From Paramecium sonneborni (taxonomy: Eukaryota > Ciliophora > Oligohymenophorea > Peniculida > Parameciidae), in the NCBI GenBank assembly GCA_905182985.1, contig CAJJDN010000015.1:671914-735913 (forward strand): a stretch of DNA of 64,000 bases. Reading direction: 5' to 3'. Both the position numbers and the translations under genes were made by a program. Under the pieces are notes generated by a model that saw only the letters and a list, made by a program, of their open reading frames with translations, did not search any database and had not been told where the DNA came from. This document shows positions 13,775 to 25,873 of this stretch, in pieces; position 1 is the first letter of the stretch; each line of letters starts with the position of its first letter.

Positions 13775-14144
13775 AATTAATAATACATATAATCATTTCA
13801 TGATCAAAAATCATTTACATTATAACTTTTTAGAATAGTTATTATCCGATATTTTATAGTTAATTTTTTTATTGTATCAACTATTATCCTCATTTTATTA
13901 TCATTTTAATCTTTCTGTATTAATTTAAGATCTTTTAAATTTAAAAGATCATAATAAAATATAATAAGAACTAGATAAATATTTTAATTTTTCAATTATA
14001 ATTTTCTGATTTGAATACTTATATATAATAACTACTAGTAACCTAAAATTATTGATTATAGATCAAAAAAATTGTTGTGATCATTTTTTTTGTTTTAGTA
14101 TTTAAAATGATTTAAAAAATAATTTATATTTTATAATTAATAAC
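13775..14144. other. Intergenic, nothing recognised
   Basis: AT-rich spacer between tandem plus-strand genes. No gene or repeat was recognised. Confidence 0.4.
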
Positions 14145-15112
14145 ATGCTAAATTTAAAAGAAAGTCCAGATTGGAAAAAAGTGAAAAAGCTTGATTCAGC
14201 TACATTGATACAGATTATCTGCTTTTTTTTACTCTTAGTAAATCATAATTTAAATGGAATGACACAATATTCTGAAGCTAGCATATTTTAAGCTGATCAA
14301 TTTCGAATACCAGAAGAGCATTCAATTACAGATGAATATTTTAATTTTGGCGACACTAATAACTTTGCATTTTCGGACATTGATTTTGAAATGAACAAAT
14401 TCTTACCAATTGGTATTTAAAACGATATTATTAAGATAAGAATTCTCATTTATTGATAATATCGACATTGAAGATTAATTTAGTACAGGCCAGCAATAAC
14501 CATAACAATTGAAACCAAATTCTATGGAGTAATAATATGACATTTTATTTGAATTTAAGAGCTAAATCAAGAGCAAAGTGATTGGAGGATCTGATTTTTT
14601 TTCTAAAGTATTAGATTACGCCAATAAATTATAATTGAATAAATTTAAGTCAAGTAAATATGTTTATACTATTCAAAGTTCCTAAAATTAATGATAAAAA
14701 CTCAAAAAAAATTAATCATTCAATTAGGATTAAAGGAAATAAATAGCATAAATTCATGATCTCTAAATTAGAAACATGGGATGTTCATTTAAAATCTATT
14801 CGAACCCATTTTATGTAAAAAATATTTAATAAATTGTGGAAAGTACCAACATAATAGATCCTCAAAACTCATTGCTTTTCTGGTAATAATAGTTAATAGA
14901 ATAAAATTCATATTATAGTTTATTTATAAAATGAGATGGAATAAATTGAAAAACAATATTCTGATTTCTAACTTAAATAAGAAATTTACTAAAATATAAT
15001 CCAAAGAATGATTTTCTGCTTAGATCTAGCAATTTAATTAAATAATTAAGCAGACGATCTAATATTTGATGTTCTTTTTAAAGGATTTATAGCCGAATTA
15101 TTTCATTATTGA
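14145..15112 (+). CDS. Hypothetical protein, 304 aa
   Basis: Starts MLNLKESPDW and has a hydrophobic patch at residues 21-34. A middle region rich in Gln and Asn follows, then a basic segment (KKINHSIRIKGNKQHKFMI) and a C-terminal helical region ending FIAELFHY. Two introns of 28 nt (ends AAG) and 25 nt (ends AAG) give a single 915-nt frame. The segment with LETWDVHLKSIRTHF looks like a folded helical domain but matches no family I know. Confidence 0.65.
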
Positions 15113-15816
15113 TTAATATAATTATTATATTATTAAATGTATTTTCAATAGAAATAAATACAAACTAACAACTTTTTTAGAAGGTTTTTATTTTGAAAAT
15201 TTTTAATTGGTATTAATCTCATTATCTGCGTTTCTGTTGAAATGTATAATAAATTTTATATTAATAAAAATTGAAATAATTTTTTAATCAAATTTACAAC
15301 AAATTCAGATAAAAAATTGTGACAATAAAACTTTGCAAAAAAAAATTTTACATTATATTTTTTTATTTGTTTAATGAAAATATGCTCTGAATTTGGGAAT
15401 AACTTCGCTATAAATATATAATTATTCGAAATTTTATAAAATAAAATCTTATTCAATTTTTATCATTTCAAATCAGTTTATATAATTTTATTTTAAAGAG
15501 ATGACATTCTTAAATTGGAATTTTGTAATAAATTCTTGAATTATTGATTTTAAAATATTAATCTTTTATTATTGAATCATACATAATTAGACTAAAATTC
15601 AAATGATTATGAGAAGATTTTATAAATTGAAGTTTTTGATTAAAACATTTAAATAATAGTTTAAGTGATGCTTATTTTTACAAAAACCAATTCATGATTC
15701 TTTATTCACAAATTAAATAAGGTTTACAGTCAATTTTAATTTATAATTGAAGAATAATACAAATGATGTTATGAATATATAAAATTTTATTTTGTTATGA
15801 ATTATATAGTTCAAAA
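15113..15816. other. Gene-poor stretch
   Basis: Convergent region. A 103-codon TGA-free frame on the minus strand (15145-15456) is Phe/Asn/Ile-rich. At this base composition it is within chance expectation, so it is not called as a gene. Confidence 0.4.
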
Positions 15817-16206
15817 TCAACTAATTGTTTTTAAACCTCTCTTTGTTTATTATATAAGAAAATTCAAATTATAATACATATGTGCTTTCTTAGGTTCCCA
15901 TTTTTTTTCAATAATTCTTGGTAATTCGATACTTGAATTATTATTTATTGTTCTGGATCTTATTTTGCGCCTTTATTCTCTTTTCGGAAATGCTTTAGTA
16001 ATTTATTAATTCTATTCCACAGTTTAATTTAATTTCGATGGTGTTTTTCTTTTATGCATGGTTAGAGCATAGAATGGATTATCAGATATTTTTTTTGGTT
16101 TTATAATTGGAACTTAATGAAAGGATGAAAGATGATATTTTGTTATATCTTCAGTGATATAAAGGTAATCAAATGCTGTCATTTAATTTTTTTATTGATC
16201 TTTCAT
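15817..16206 (-). CDS. Hypothetical basic protein, 129 aa
   Basis: An intronless frame starting MKDQQKNQMTAFDYLYI and ending TKRGLKTIS. The protein is basic, with PIIKPKKISDNPFYALTMHK in the first half and IIEKKWEPKKAHMYYNL near the end. Its composition is clearly coding (balanced charged and aromatic residues, low Phe/Leu runs). No family is recognised. An upstream TGA-free extension exists in other frames only. Confidence 0.6.
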
Positions 16207-16412
16207 TTTAACAAATCGCTTATTCAACCTTATTATAATTACTTATATTATTTCTTGGATGTTTAGTTTTTTGAAATAAATAAGAAATATTGATATATTA
16301 ATCCATTTTTTTCGGAAGATGGGAAATACAATATTTGTTATAAATTGAAAAATAAAATAATTTAGAATTAAGATAGCTTAAATGTATATTTTTTGAATTT
16401 ATATTACAGAGC

Positions 16413-18280
16413 TCATAAATCGTTTCGCTTTTTCGCTAACACTAAATAATTAATATAAAACTACTTTTTAATTTAAGTGCTTTTAATTATTCAACTTCTT
16501 CTAAATCATATTCATCTGGAGAGTTATCTTCTTTTTTTTCTTTATCTTCATTTTTATCTTAATCTTTTTCTTTCTCCTTCTCCTTCTATAATTATTAAGT
16601 TTTTAGAATTGCTTTTATTGAAGCTATCAAATCCTATTTACTCGATAAAGGCAATTACACTTTCAATTATTCTTTTTCATCATGCAATTATTGTGGCTAC
16701 TAAACGTCATTAATAACATGTTATGCTTAAGGATAGGGTTCATTATTTGTCTATTCAACAATAGGAAGGCACAATTAGTCATCACTTTTTAATTCGTTAC
16801 CTGCACTTGATTACTAGATATTATTATTGATGCTTTTTATATTGTTATTGGAATCATTTGTTGTCTCAATTTCCATTTTGGATTCATTCTAATTTTTGTC
16901 TTGTTAGACTATTATCTCTGAATCTTTTTTTAAAAGTTTATCTAAACCTTCCTAATCTTTTTTAAATTTATCTTTTTTTTTATCTTTTTTCGATTATTTT
17001 TTATCATTCGATTTACTCCTTGATCTACTTCTAATAATATAGTAATTATATATTTACTTCTTTTTCTTATCTTTTTTTTCTTTCTTTTTATCTTTATCTT
17101 TCTTTTTCTTTTTTTCAGATTTGTTTTTTTTATCTTTACTTTTTTTTTCATTAGATCTACTTTTTTTTTTAATACTTTTTTTATCAACAGGTGATTTTAA
17201 TTATTATTCTGATTTATTATTTTATTATTATTAATCTTAAGATGATAATTATGATTATTATGATTAAGATATTTGTTTAATATTATTATCTAAAGGTTTT
17301 TCAATTTTTTCAGGAATACCATAGATTTCACTATGTTAAATAACATAAGCAATTCTATTTGCTTTAGCTAATATTCTTCTCGCTTATCGAAAATCAATTT
17401 TTTCGAATTCATAAATATTATAAATAGTAGCAGCTACTTACTCAATTTAATCTAAAGTAGCTTCTAATAATATCCACCATGGTTAAGTAGGCATAGGATG
17501 ATTACAGATTCTCAATGCTAAATACAATGCTCCTGCTGCAATAACTTAAGGTGGAAAATGTACACATAAATCAGTCATATATGAGTCGTTCAAGTAACAC
17601 CATGCCTTTTGAGCTACCTGCTTATCGACCTTAATAAAATGATAAAATGATTCTATGAACTTATGCGGATGATCTGAAACTCTAAATAATTCAAATCCAA
17701 GTTCCCTCAAAATTAACTTTTCCTATTTTATTATAATATCCCTATTTTTATATCTCTATTATTATTACAATGGTGTTTATTTTTATTTTTAAAATACAGA
17801 GCTAAATGTACTTGCTATATACCAAGTTTTTAACACTGTTTCTTCTACTTTGCCTGCTAAATATAATGAAGCCATTGATATTTCACGATAATCATAATCT
17901 ACAAATGAATTTCTATACTTAATTATATCTATATACTTTGCGAAAAATCTATGATAAATCACTAAACTTGTTATGGCTGTTGTTAATGGTAATTTTAAAT
18001 GATTGCATGCTTGAAAACATATTTAAGCTCCATGCATTCTTAAGGCTTATTCATCTTCATAACTAAGACCATCAGCTTAAGTTGGAGTTTAAATATCCAT
18101 TGGAATATAAATATTTTCATGTCCTTCAGGAGTGATTGTCTCTAATGATAAATCAGAGCTATGTAAAAATCTCTCTTTTAAACGATGAAATAAATATTTT
18201 TTTTCATACTACTCTTTTGTCAATCCAACACTTGTTTCTATATTCAATATTTTTTATCGGTCATAACTTTTGGATTACAT
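16413..18280 (-). CDS. Cyclin L-like transcription/splicing cyclin with Lys/Arg/Ser-rich tail
   Basis: A 605-residue protein. Residues about 50-300 form two cyclin folds (LPLTTAITSLVIYHRFF, MASLYLAGKVEET, LILRELGFELFRVSDHPHKF, FPPQVIAAGALYLALRI). This pattern is typical of L/K/T transcription cyclins that partner CDK9-11-type kinases. The tail has long Lys/Asp/Glu runs and a short RS segment (KKSRSRSKS), favouring cyclin L, and ends in a basic helix (LKMLAKKRNDL). Two introns of 27 and 23 nt (TAG ends) give 1818 nt. It likely acts in nuclear speckles on transcription-coupled splicing. It sits 196 bp downstream of the MAP kinase gene on the same strand. Confidence 0.85.
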
Positions 18281-18476
18281 TACTTTTTCTTTATTCAATA
18301 ATTAAATTAATTACTTATATATTAAACTTTTATTAGATTTTTTAATATTTATCAATATAAATCTATAATCTTCACTATATTATAATATAATATTTAAAGA
18401 CTTTTACAACTCTTTGTTTAAGTAAATAAAAAAGAATATTTATTAAATATTTTGATGCTTAAAAAGTAATTATAGC

Positions 18477-19713
<1,237 letters not shown>

Positions 19714-20208
19714 AATCAAATTATTAACGGTATTATAAATAATTAAATTATGCAAAAAATAATTGATGACATCTATTATATTATTTATAATATAATAGAT
19801 CTAAAAATGCCTTAACCATTAAACTAATGAGATGTAATTTACAAATAATTTATCAATATTCAAGGGTCTTAAATAACCATTTATTGTAAGACTACTGTGA
19901 AAAATTGTATATTTCCTTTCTAAATTGCACTTTCCATTAGAGTTAAACTCTTTCAGGAATTATTAAAGTAATTTTCTACTATAAATGAAGTTACAAAACA
20001 TAGATAATATATATCATTGTTAAAGATAATCTTCATATTTAAAAATCCTAAATAGACAAATAAATTAATGATAAAGAACGCTGTTTAACAGTTTTAGAGA
20101 ATTAATACCTAATGAATTTCATTAATTTATTATTAGATTGATCTCTATTATCTTATTTATCTATAAAGTATTTAATTTTATTTTAAGTATAATAAATTTT
20201 ATTTTATC
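19714..20208. other. Divergent intergenic region
   Basis: 495 bp between the MAP kinase (minus) and EF-hand (plus) start codons. Apart from the palindrome at 19771-19800 I see no gene or motif. Confidence 0.5.
19771..19800. repeat. Perfect inverted repeat (13-bp arms, 4-nt loop)
   Basis: The arm ATCTATTATATTA is followed by TTTA and the exact reverse complement TAATATAATAGAT. It lies 58 bp upstream of the MAP kinase start codon in a divergent promoter region. It could form a hairpin or cruciform or bind a dimeric regulator. AT-rich chance palindromes of this length are uncommon but possible. Confidence 0.7.
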
Positions 20209-22031
20209 ATGTACCTTTCTTAAAAGACTTAATTACGATTAGCAAATTTAATAAATACTATTGCAGAAGCAGAGAAAGAAACAGAAAAAAATAGATAAGC
20301 ATTGGCTAAACAGGAAAAATTTGAACCTTACACAGCTTTTAAAAGGTTAGATTAAATGAGAACTGGAGAATTAACTACTTCGGATTTGGTTGATTTTTTA
20401 ATAGACAATAAAATAAATGCATCATAAGCATAAGCTGAATATTTAATGAAGAAATTAGATTAGAATAGAGATGGTAGAATCACTTATCCAGAGTAAAGCA
20501 ATGTTCTTATGAGTCTAGTTTTGTTAAGGCAATATTACCAAAAGAGGACTCAAGATTGAGATAAACTGCATCCCTAAGAGAATCCTACTCTTTAGAAAAA
20601 AATATGTTATTACCTACAGAAGTAGAATGGGGGCTTTCAAGAGTCTTTTACTAAGAAATTTAAAATTATAAGTATATTTTTACTTATTTTGTTTAGCTCA
20701 ATTTTAACTTCTCAAGAAATTTTATCAAATAGTGCAGATTTTACATCTCTTGATGCATTTAGATGTATAGATAAAGAATTTTTAGGATATATTACAATTG
20801 AAACGTAAGATAATTTTATAAATTCTTTAGACTTAAAGAGTTCTTAAATTCAAATGGAGTTAAATTATCTTCTGATGATTTGCTTGCTTTTTTTAGAGTT
20901 GTAGATTAAGATTTAGATGGAAAGATAAATTATTCTGAATTGCTTTAAGCAATAACATTTACTCCAGATTATTTTTCATAAGAAAAGTAATTTGTAGATG
21001 AATTAAGAAAGAGTAGAGAAAGAATTATTCAATTAGAATTAGAAAAAGAAGAAATTAATAATCTCAGGAAAAGTAGATTAAGAGAGGAAGATCTTAAAAA
21101 AAGCAGAGAATATTACTTATAATAAGAAGATCTTAGAAAAAGCAGAGAAAAAGTTGAATAATTGGAAAAATTACAAGAAAGTCGTGAAAGACTAGAAGAT
21201 CTCAAAAAAAGTAGAGAGAGATTGGAGGAGTTAAAAAAAAGTAGAGAATAATAAGAAGATTTATAAAATAGTAGAGAGAGATTGGAGGAATTAAAAAAAA
21301 GTAGAGAAAGATTAGATGATTTAAAAAAGAGTCGTGAAAGATTAAATTAGTTGGAAGAGTTAAGAATTAGCAGATAAAAAATAGAAGAATTAAATGAATT
21401 GAAAAAAAGTAGAGAAAGATAGTTTTAGATTGAAGAATTAAAGAAAAGTAGGGAACGTCTTGAAGATTTAAGAAAGAGTAGAGAAAAACTTTAATAATTG
21501 GAAAATGAAAGGAAAAATAACGAGAAAATGTAGGAACTAAAGAGATCTAGAGAAAGAATTGAAGAGCTTTAATAATAAAGAAAAAGAATGGAAGAATTAA
21601 GAAATTATTAAGAGAGGTTAGAATAATAAAAAAGAGAAAAAGAAGAGATGGATTTAAAAAGAAGTTAAGAAAGAATATAGGAGTTGAAAAAGAGTAGAGA
21701 GTTAATAAATTAGATTGAAGCTTTAAGAAGTAGTAGAGAATAAGTAAGAATGATACAAGAGATGAGATAGAGCAGAGAAAAAGTAGAATAAATTAGAGAA
21801 GCTGAATTAAGAATTTTACAATTAGAAAATTAACGTAGAAGTATAGAGAGAAGTAGAGAATTAGAGAAAATAGAAAGAGATTTAGAATATGAAAGATAAA
21901 GAAGCTAAGAAAGAATATAAAAATTAGAATTAGAAGCTGAAATATAAAGAAAATAAAGAGAAAGAACTTTAGAAGATGAAATTAATTTAGTTTAAAGTAG
22001 AATTTATGATACACCAAAGAGAAGATATTGA
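20209..22031 (+). CDS. EF-hand protein with long decad coiled coil
   Basis: A 581-residue protein. The N-terminal 240 residues contain four EF-hand-like units. Two keep good calcium loops (DQNRDGRITYPE and DQDLDGKINYSE); the other two are degenerate. From about residue 240 the protein is one very charged helix built from repeats of LKKSRERLEE-type decads. It ends in a less regular coil and DTPKRRY. Introns of 26, 25 and 26 nt (TAG ends) give 1746 nt. Calcium sensing coupled to a rod-like filament suggests a cytoskeletal or basal-body role, by inference only. Codon TAA/TAG for Gln is frequent. Confidence 0.85.
21000..21760 (+). repeat. Decad (10-residue) coding repeat
   Basis: Within the EF-hand gene the DNA encodes about a dozen copies of a 10-residue unit with consensus LKKSRERLEE. 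Hydrophobic residues sit at positions 1 and 8. The motif [KR]SRE recurs almost unchanged while synonymous codons vary, so the repeat is maintained at protein level. Confidence 0.7.
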
Positions 22032-22159
22032 ATTTATTTTAAAATAATCCAAATTAAACTGATTGTTTATAATAGATTCTTTTTTTTGATCATTAATATT
22101 TCATCATAATAAATAAATATTTTTTATAATGGTTAAATAATAAGGACATAATTATTGAA

Positions 22160-23202
22160 TCATTTAGTCTTAATGCCATCAACCCAAATGCCATTTATAA
22201 TTTGTCCATTTTAATCAACAAACTTCCCTTATCCATTCTATTTATTATTCTTCCATTCCCCTACAAACATAGAACCATCAGAATAGTGAAATTCTCCTTA
22301 TCCTTATTTTTAATCATCAACCCAATCACCTAATAATATTAAAATCAATATACCTTTGTAATATCTTCCATCAGGAAACCAAAATTCTCCATGACCATGC
22401 ATTTTTGTTCCTTGAATTTACCCTTTATATTTTCTTCCATCATTCCATCTATATTCTCCATCAATCATTTATCCGTTATCAAATTAACCTTCAAAGACAG
22501 CATCAGTCATAATTAATTTTCCTTTACCATGTCTTGTTCCATTGTTGAAATCTCCTTCATAAGTTTCTCCATTAGATAAGATTTCTTTACCTTAGCCATG
22601 CTAAAGGTAATAAGAAATAAAATTTACTTTTAAATCATATAAGAATCTTCCATCATAAAGTCCTCCATCAGAATACCAATACTTTCCTTTTCCATGTTAC
22701 TAATCATCCAACCACTCACCTTCCTTATTAAATTAAGTTTATATACATATGCATCTCCATCAGCATAAATTAATCTACCATTTCCAGATTTTGTACCTTT
22801 ATTAAATTATCCACAATAATGAGTACCATCATCCCAATAGATTTCTCCATATCCTTAAAATAAGTTATTTTTTAAGCCTCCAACATAGATAGAATCATCA
22901 GGTAATTATATTGGAGATGTAACATCTAGACCTTCATTAGTAATAGATTATGGTATTTGATATTCACCTAATTTAAGTAACATTTCTTTGACTAGGCCAT
23001 TATGAATAATTGGTATTTGAATTTGATCATTTTGAATTGGAATTGTTGGTTACAAAAGTTGAGTTCTAATTTCTTGATTTGATTTATTGTGTATGTTTCT
23101 TGGAGGTAAGTTTTCAGCATGTGAGAATATAGGTTTATTAGTGGCATTTCTAATTTCTTTATTAGTTTCAATATTTTCATCTTTACAGCAAGATCCTCCC
23201 AT
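22160..23202 (-). CDS. MORN-repeat protein with acylated N-terminus
   Basis: A 322-residue protein starting MGGSCCKDE. Gly2 is a likely N-myristoylation site and Cys5/Cys6 likely palmitoylation sites. About 100 polar residues follow, then a run of about nine MORN repeats (YCGQFNKGTKSGNGRLIY, YEGDFNNGTRHGKGKL, YKGQIQGTKMHGHGEFWF and so on). It ends GIWVDGIKTK. Three introns of 23, 27 and 24 nt give 969 nt. Dual acylation plus MORN strongly suggests a membrane-attached cortical or ciliary scaffold. The start codon is only 29 bp from that of the divergent gene at 23232. Confidence 0.85.
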
Positions 23203-23231
23203 ATGTTATTCGTTAATAATTTATTATATTA

Positions 23232-24004
23232 ATGATTAACATATAACCAAGAACAAGACAAGAAAGAGTATACAAATTATAATAGATAATTAGGAAGCTT
23301 TACGAGATAAAGATAGAATAGAAAAGAGTAGGATTGATCTTAGAGGTTATTTAAATATATATAACAAAAAATAGTTGGATTTGAAGCTAGAGGATTAGGA
23401 GTTGGAACATTGATACATTAAGCACCTCCTTAATCTACGTTGTATGTTCCTGGTATTAATAGATTAATTCTAGAAAATGAAAGATTTGATAAGGATTTTG
23501 CAGTAGCAGACAAAAAGTAAAGAGAACATGAAGTTTGGTAAAGAGAAAAAATCATTGAGAGAAAGAGAATAGAGGGATTAGATAGAGAAACTAGAAAATG
23601 GGATTATTAAGAAAAAATAGAAACTAAAGATTAAGTATAATTAATGAGTCATACATAATAATTAACATAAGGTAAAAGAAATTCAAATGGGTAGCACATA
23701 AAATTTATTTATTAGACTTGCTTATAATCCAATTACTTTAAAATATGATAACAGTGAATAAGGCAATTTATTGAGATAATATGATGACAAGGCTAAAGTT
23801 CGATAATTTGTTAGAGCACATAATTTAGATACTAGAGGCAATACTGGCTTTAATATATTAACTGGTGAATAAAGAGGTGGAGTAGAACATATTGTACCTA
23901 ATCATTTGCGAACTAATTATTAACAAAGATTAAGGGAAGTAGATGAATAGTAGAATATTAAACACTATGCTATTTAATAATAGTTATTGAATTAATATGA
24001 ATGA
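23232..24004 (+). CDS. Conserved-looking hypothetical protein, 230 aa
   Basis: Three introns of 26, 29 and 25 nt (all TAG) join a 693-nt frame. The protein starts MINIQPRTRQEREALRDKDR. It contains GLGVGTLIHQAPPQSTLYVP, a Glu/Arg/Lys helix, then a motif-rich C-terminal part: YNPITLKYDNSEQG, KVRQFVRAHNLDTRGNTGFN and LTGEQRGGVEHIVP. The Gly/Asn/Asp-rich C-terminal motif looks strongly conserved, and I suspect a ciliary protein family, but I cannot name it. It is divergent from the acylated MORN gene. Confidence 0.7.
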
Positions 24005-24102
24005 TTATTAACAAATAAATATTTAACTAATAATTTCCAAGGATTGATTATATTAACCAAAAAATAATTAATAAAACATACTAAATAAACTGTATGAAAA
24101 AA

Positions 24103-24629
24103 TCATCTTTATTTTTTTATTTGTTATTATTATTATTATTAAACTTTTTATTTCTTTTTAGGGGGTTCATCATCACTTTCATCAACTTCTTCTTCATCTT
24201 CATCATCTTCAATATCATCATCATCATCATCATCATCATCATCTTCATCATCATCATCATCTTATTGTTTTTTAGATACTTTTTATTATTATTTTTTTTA
24301 AGTTTATTTCTTTTGTTTTAATTAATTGTCTTCTTCCTCATCTTCATCATCATCTTCATCTGGAATTTAATCTCTTTTTTCTAGATAAGCCTATAAATCT
24401 ATACTAGAATGAGAAGAAGTTTAGATTCCTAATTTTATTTCTTAAATTAATTACCATCATCTTCAATTTCTTCATCTTCCTCTTACTCTGAGTCAATCTC
24501 AAATTCTTCATCATTCTTATCATCACTTTTCTTTTGCTCTTCATTTTTCTTTATTTTCTTTTTAGTTTATTACTCTTCAAAATCCTCTGAATCCTCTTCA
24601 AATTGATTTGTATTCTTTTTAGCGCTCAT
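24103..24629 (-). CDS. Acidic nuclear protein with poly-Asp tract and NLS
   Basis: A 166-residue protein. The N-terminus MSAKKNTNQFEEDSEDFEE and most of the body are extremely acidic and Lys/Gln-rich, with a run of about 16 acidic residues encoded by GAT repeats. The C-terminus carries PPKKKQKV, close to a classical nuclear localisation signal, then poly-Gln. One 26-nt intron (GTAATTAA..TTAG) gives 501 nt. Composition fits a histone-chaperone-like or nucleolar acidic protein, but there is no diagnostic domain. Its mirror on the plus strand is a hydrophobic shadow. Confidence 0.7.
24214..24262. repeat. ATC/GAT trinucleotide repeat
   Basis: A nearly pure ATC run on the plus strand (GAT on the coding strand). 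It encodes the poly-Asp tract of the acidic nuclear protein and is likely variable in length between strains. Confidence 0.9.
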
Positions 24630-25226
24630 ATTAAATTTTAATATTAATTCTATAATTTTATTAATTATATATAATTCTTGTGTGATTCATTAAATTCTCA
24701 TTTACTCTCTAACATTAATTTTACCTCTTGATCATTAGTAACACCCCAAAAAGTAAGTTTTCTCCTTAAAATCAAATATATTTAAATACCGAATTTATAC
24801 CATTAGTTGAAGCTCCTTTTGATAGTATCTTTAAGATATTGTAATAAATTGTGGTTCTCGGTTCATTAAGTTCAAATATAATTATTTACCACAATCATAA
24901 ACTATTGGTTAAATAATCATAGCCATATTTAGTACTAAAATATTTTAATCTTAATTCTAAGACTTTCTTATAGTTCAAACAGTTATTCAAAACTCTAATA
25001 AACAAATATTCTTTCTCTGTTCAATAATTTATGAGTAAATAATAAAAAAAAGAATCTTATGAGGAAATCAAACAATATAAAATTTAAACTTTATTTATTA
25101 TTAGTAATCTAAAATAATTTGTTTTGAAGAGAATTTTATAATTTCTCCAATTTTAACAAATTTTAACATTTAGCTGTATTTCTATTAATTATTTAATTTC
25201 TAGCACTCGCATAAGGAAATAAAAAA

Positions 25227-25252
25227 ATGATAGTTTATACATTAACTATCAT
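25227..25252. repeat. Stem-loop (9-bp arms)
   Basis: Arms ATGATAGTT and AACTATCAT are separated by 8 nt. The right arm overlaps the stop codon of the weak minus-strand ORF, so it may be a transcript-end hairpin if that ORF is real. Confidence 0.5.
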
Positions 25253-25482
25253 AACTTCCATATGTTTTCCTTATTACATTTATTGAAAAATAAATTAAGA
25301 GAGGAAATAAGTCCTAAAATTTCCTTAACATTTAGTACAGATGAAACCATTCTTCTTTAAATTACTCTTTAAAATTCTAGATTTAAGAGTCCATATCTTG
25401 TTAAATCTTTTTAATGTTCCTGATTTATTCTATTATAGATATTTTTTTATTGGAATTATATCTTGTCTAATAATTTAATCAT
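25249..25482 (-). CDS. Possible small hypothetical protein (77 aa)
   Basis: Starts MIKLLDKIQFQQKN and ends NKENIWKL before TGA. The middle (INQEHQKDLTRYGLLNLEF, then VIQRRMVSSVLNVKEILGLI) has the look of a helical protein rather than random translation. ORFs of 78 codons occur by chance under this genetic code, so confidence is low. No family is recognised. Confidence 0.25.
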
Positions 25483-25873
25483 TATTCATTGATCATTTTT
25501 TTGAACTCTCTTTAATAGTATATATGATCAAATATTTCATAAACTTTGATCAATTAAATTACATAATTTAGGAGTAGCAGTAAATAATTTATCGAATATT
25601 TAAATAAACGAGTACTTTGCAATTTTATCTTATCATAGAGGCTTTGTTAAACAGTTTGCTTTCGAATTAGTAATAATTTCTTTCTTAAAAAAAAAAACAA
25701 TAATAAAAATAAGAGCTTATAATTGTTTGTTTTATCATTATAGTTAGAATTAGTAATCATATTAAAAAAGTGAATTGATTATTTCTTTTGAATATAATTT
25801 TATATATTATAAATACACATCATAATGACTAAATTTATCTTATAATCTTTTAGTTATTTAAATAAAATATAAA

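Larger units (their letters stand above)
24630..25873. other. Long gene-poor interval (1.24 kb)
   Basis: The largest interval here without a confident gene. It holds the divergent promoters of the acidic protein and MAEA genes, a stem-loop at 25227-25252 and one weak minus-strand ORF (25249-25482). Nothing else was recognised. Confidence 0.5.

Noticed and set aside
15145..15456. 103-codon minus-strand ORF
   Set aside because: With TGA as the only stop, frames of this length are expected by chance in such AT-rich DNA, and its composition is not protein-like.
24094..24321. Plus-strand ORF of almost pure Ile, Phe and Leu
   Set aside because: It is the shadow of the GAT-repeat acidic protein on the minus strand.
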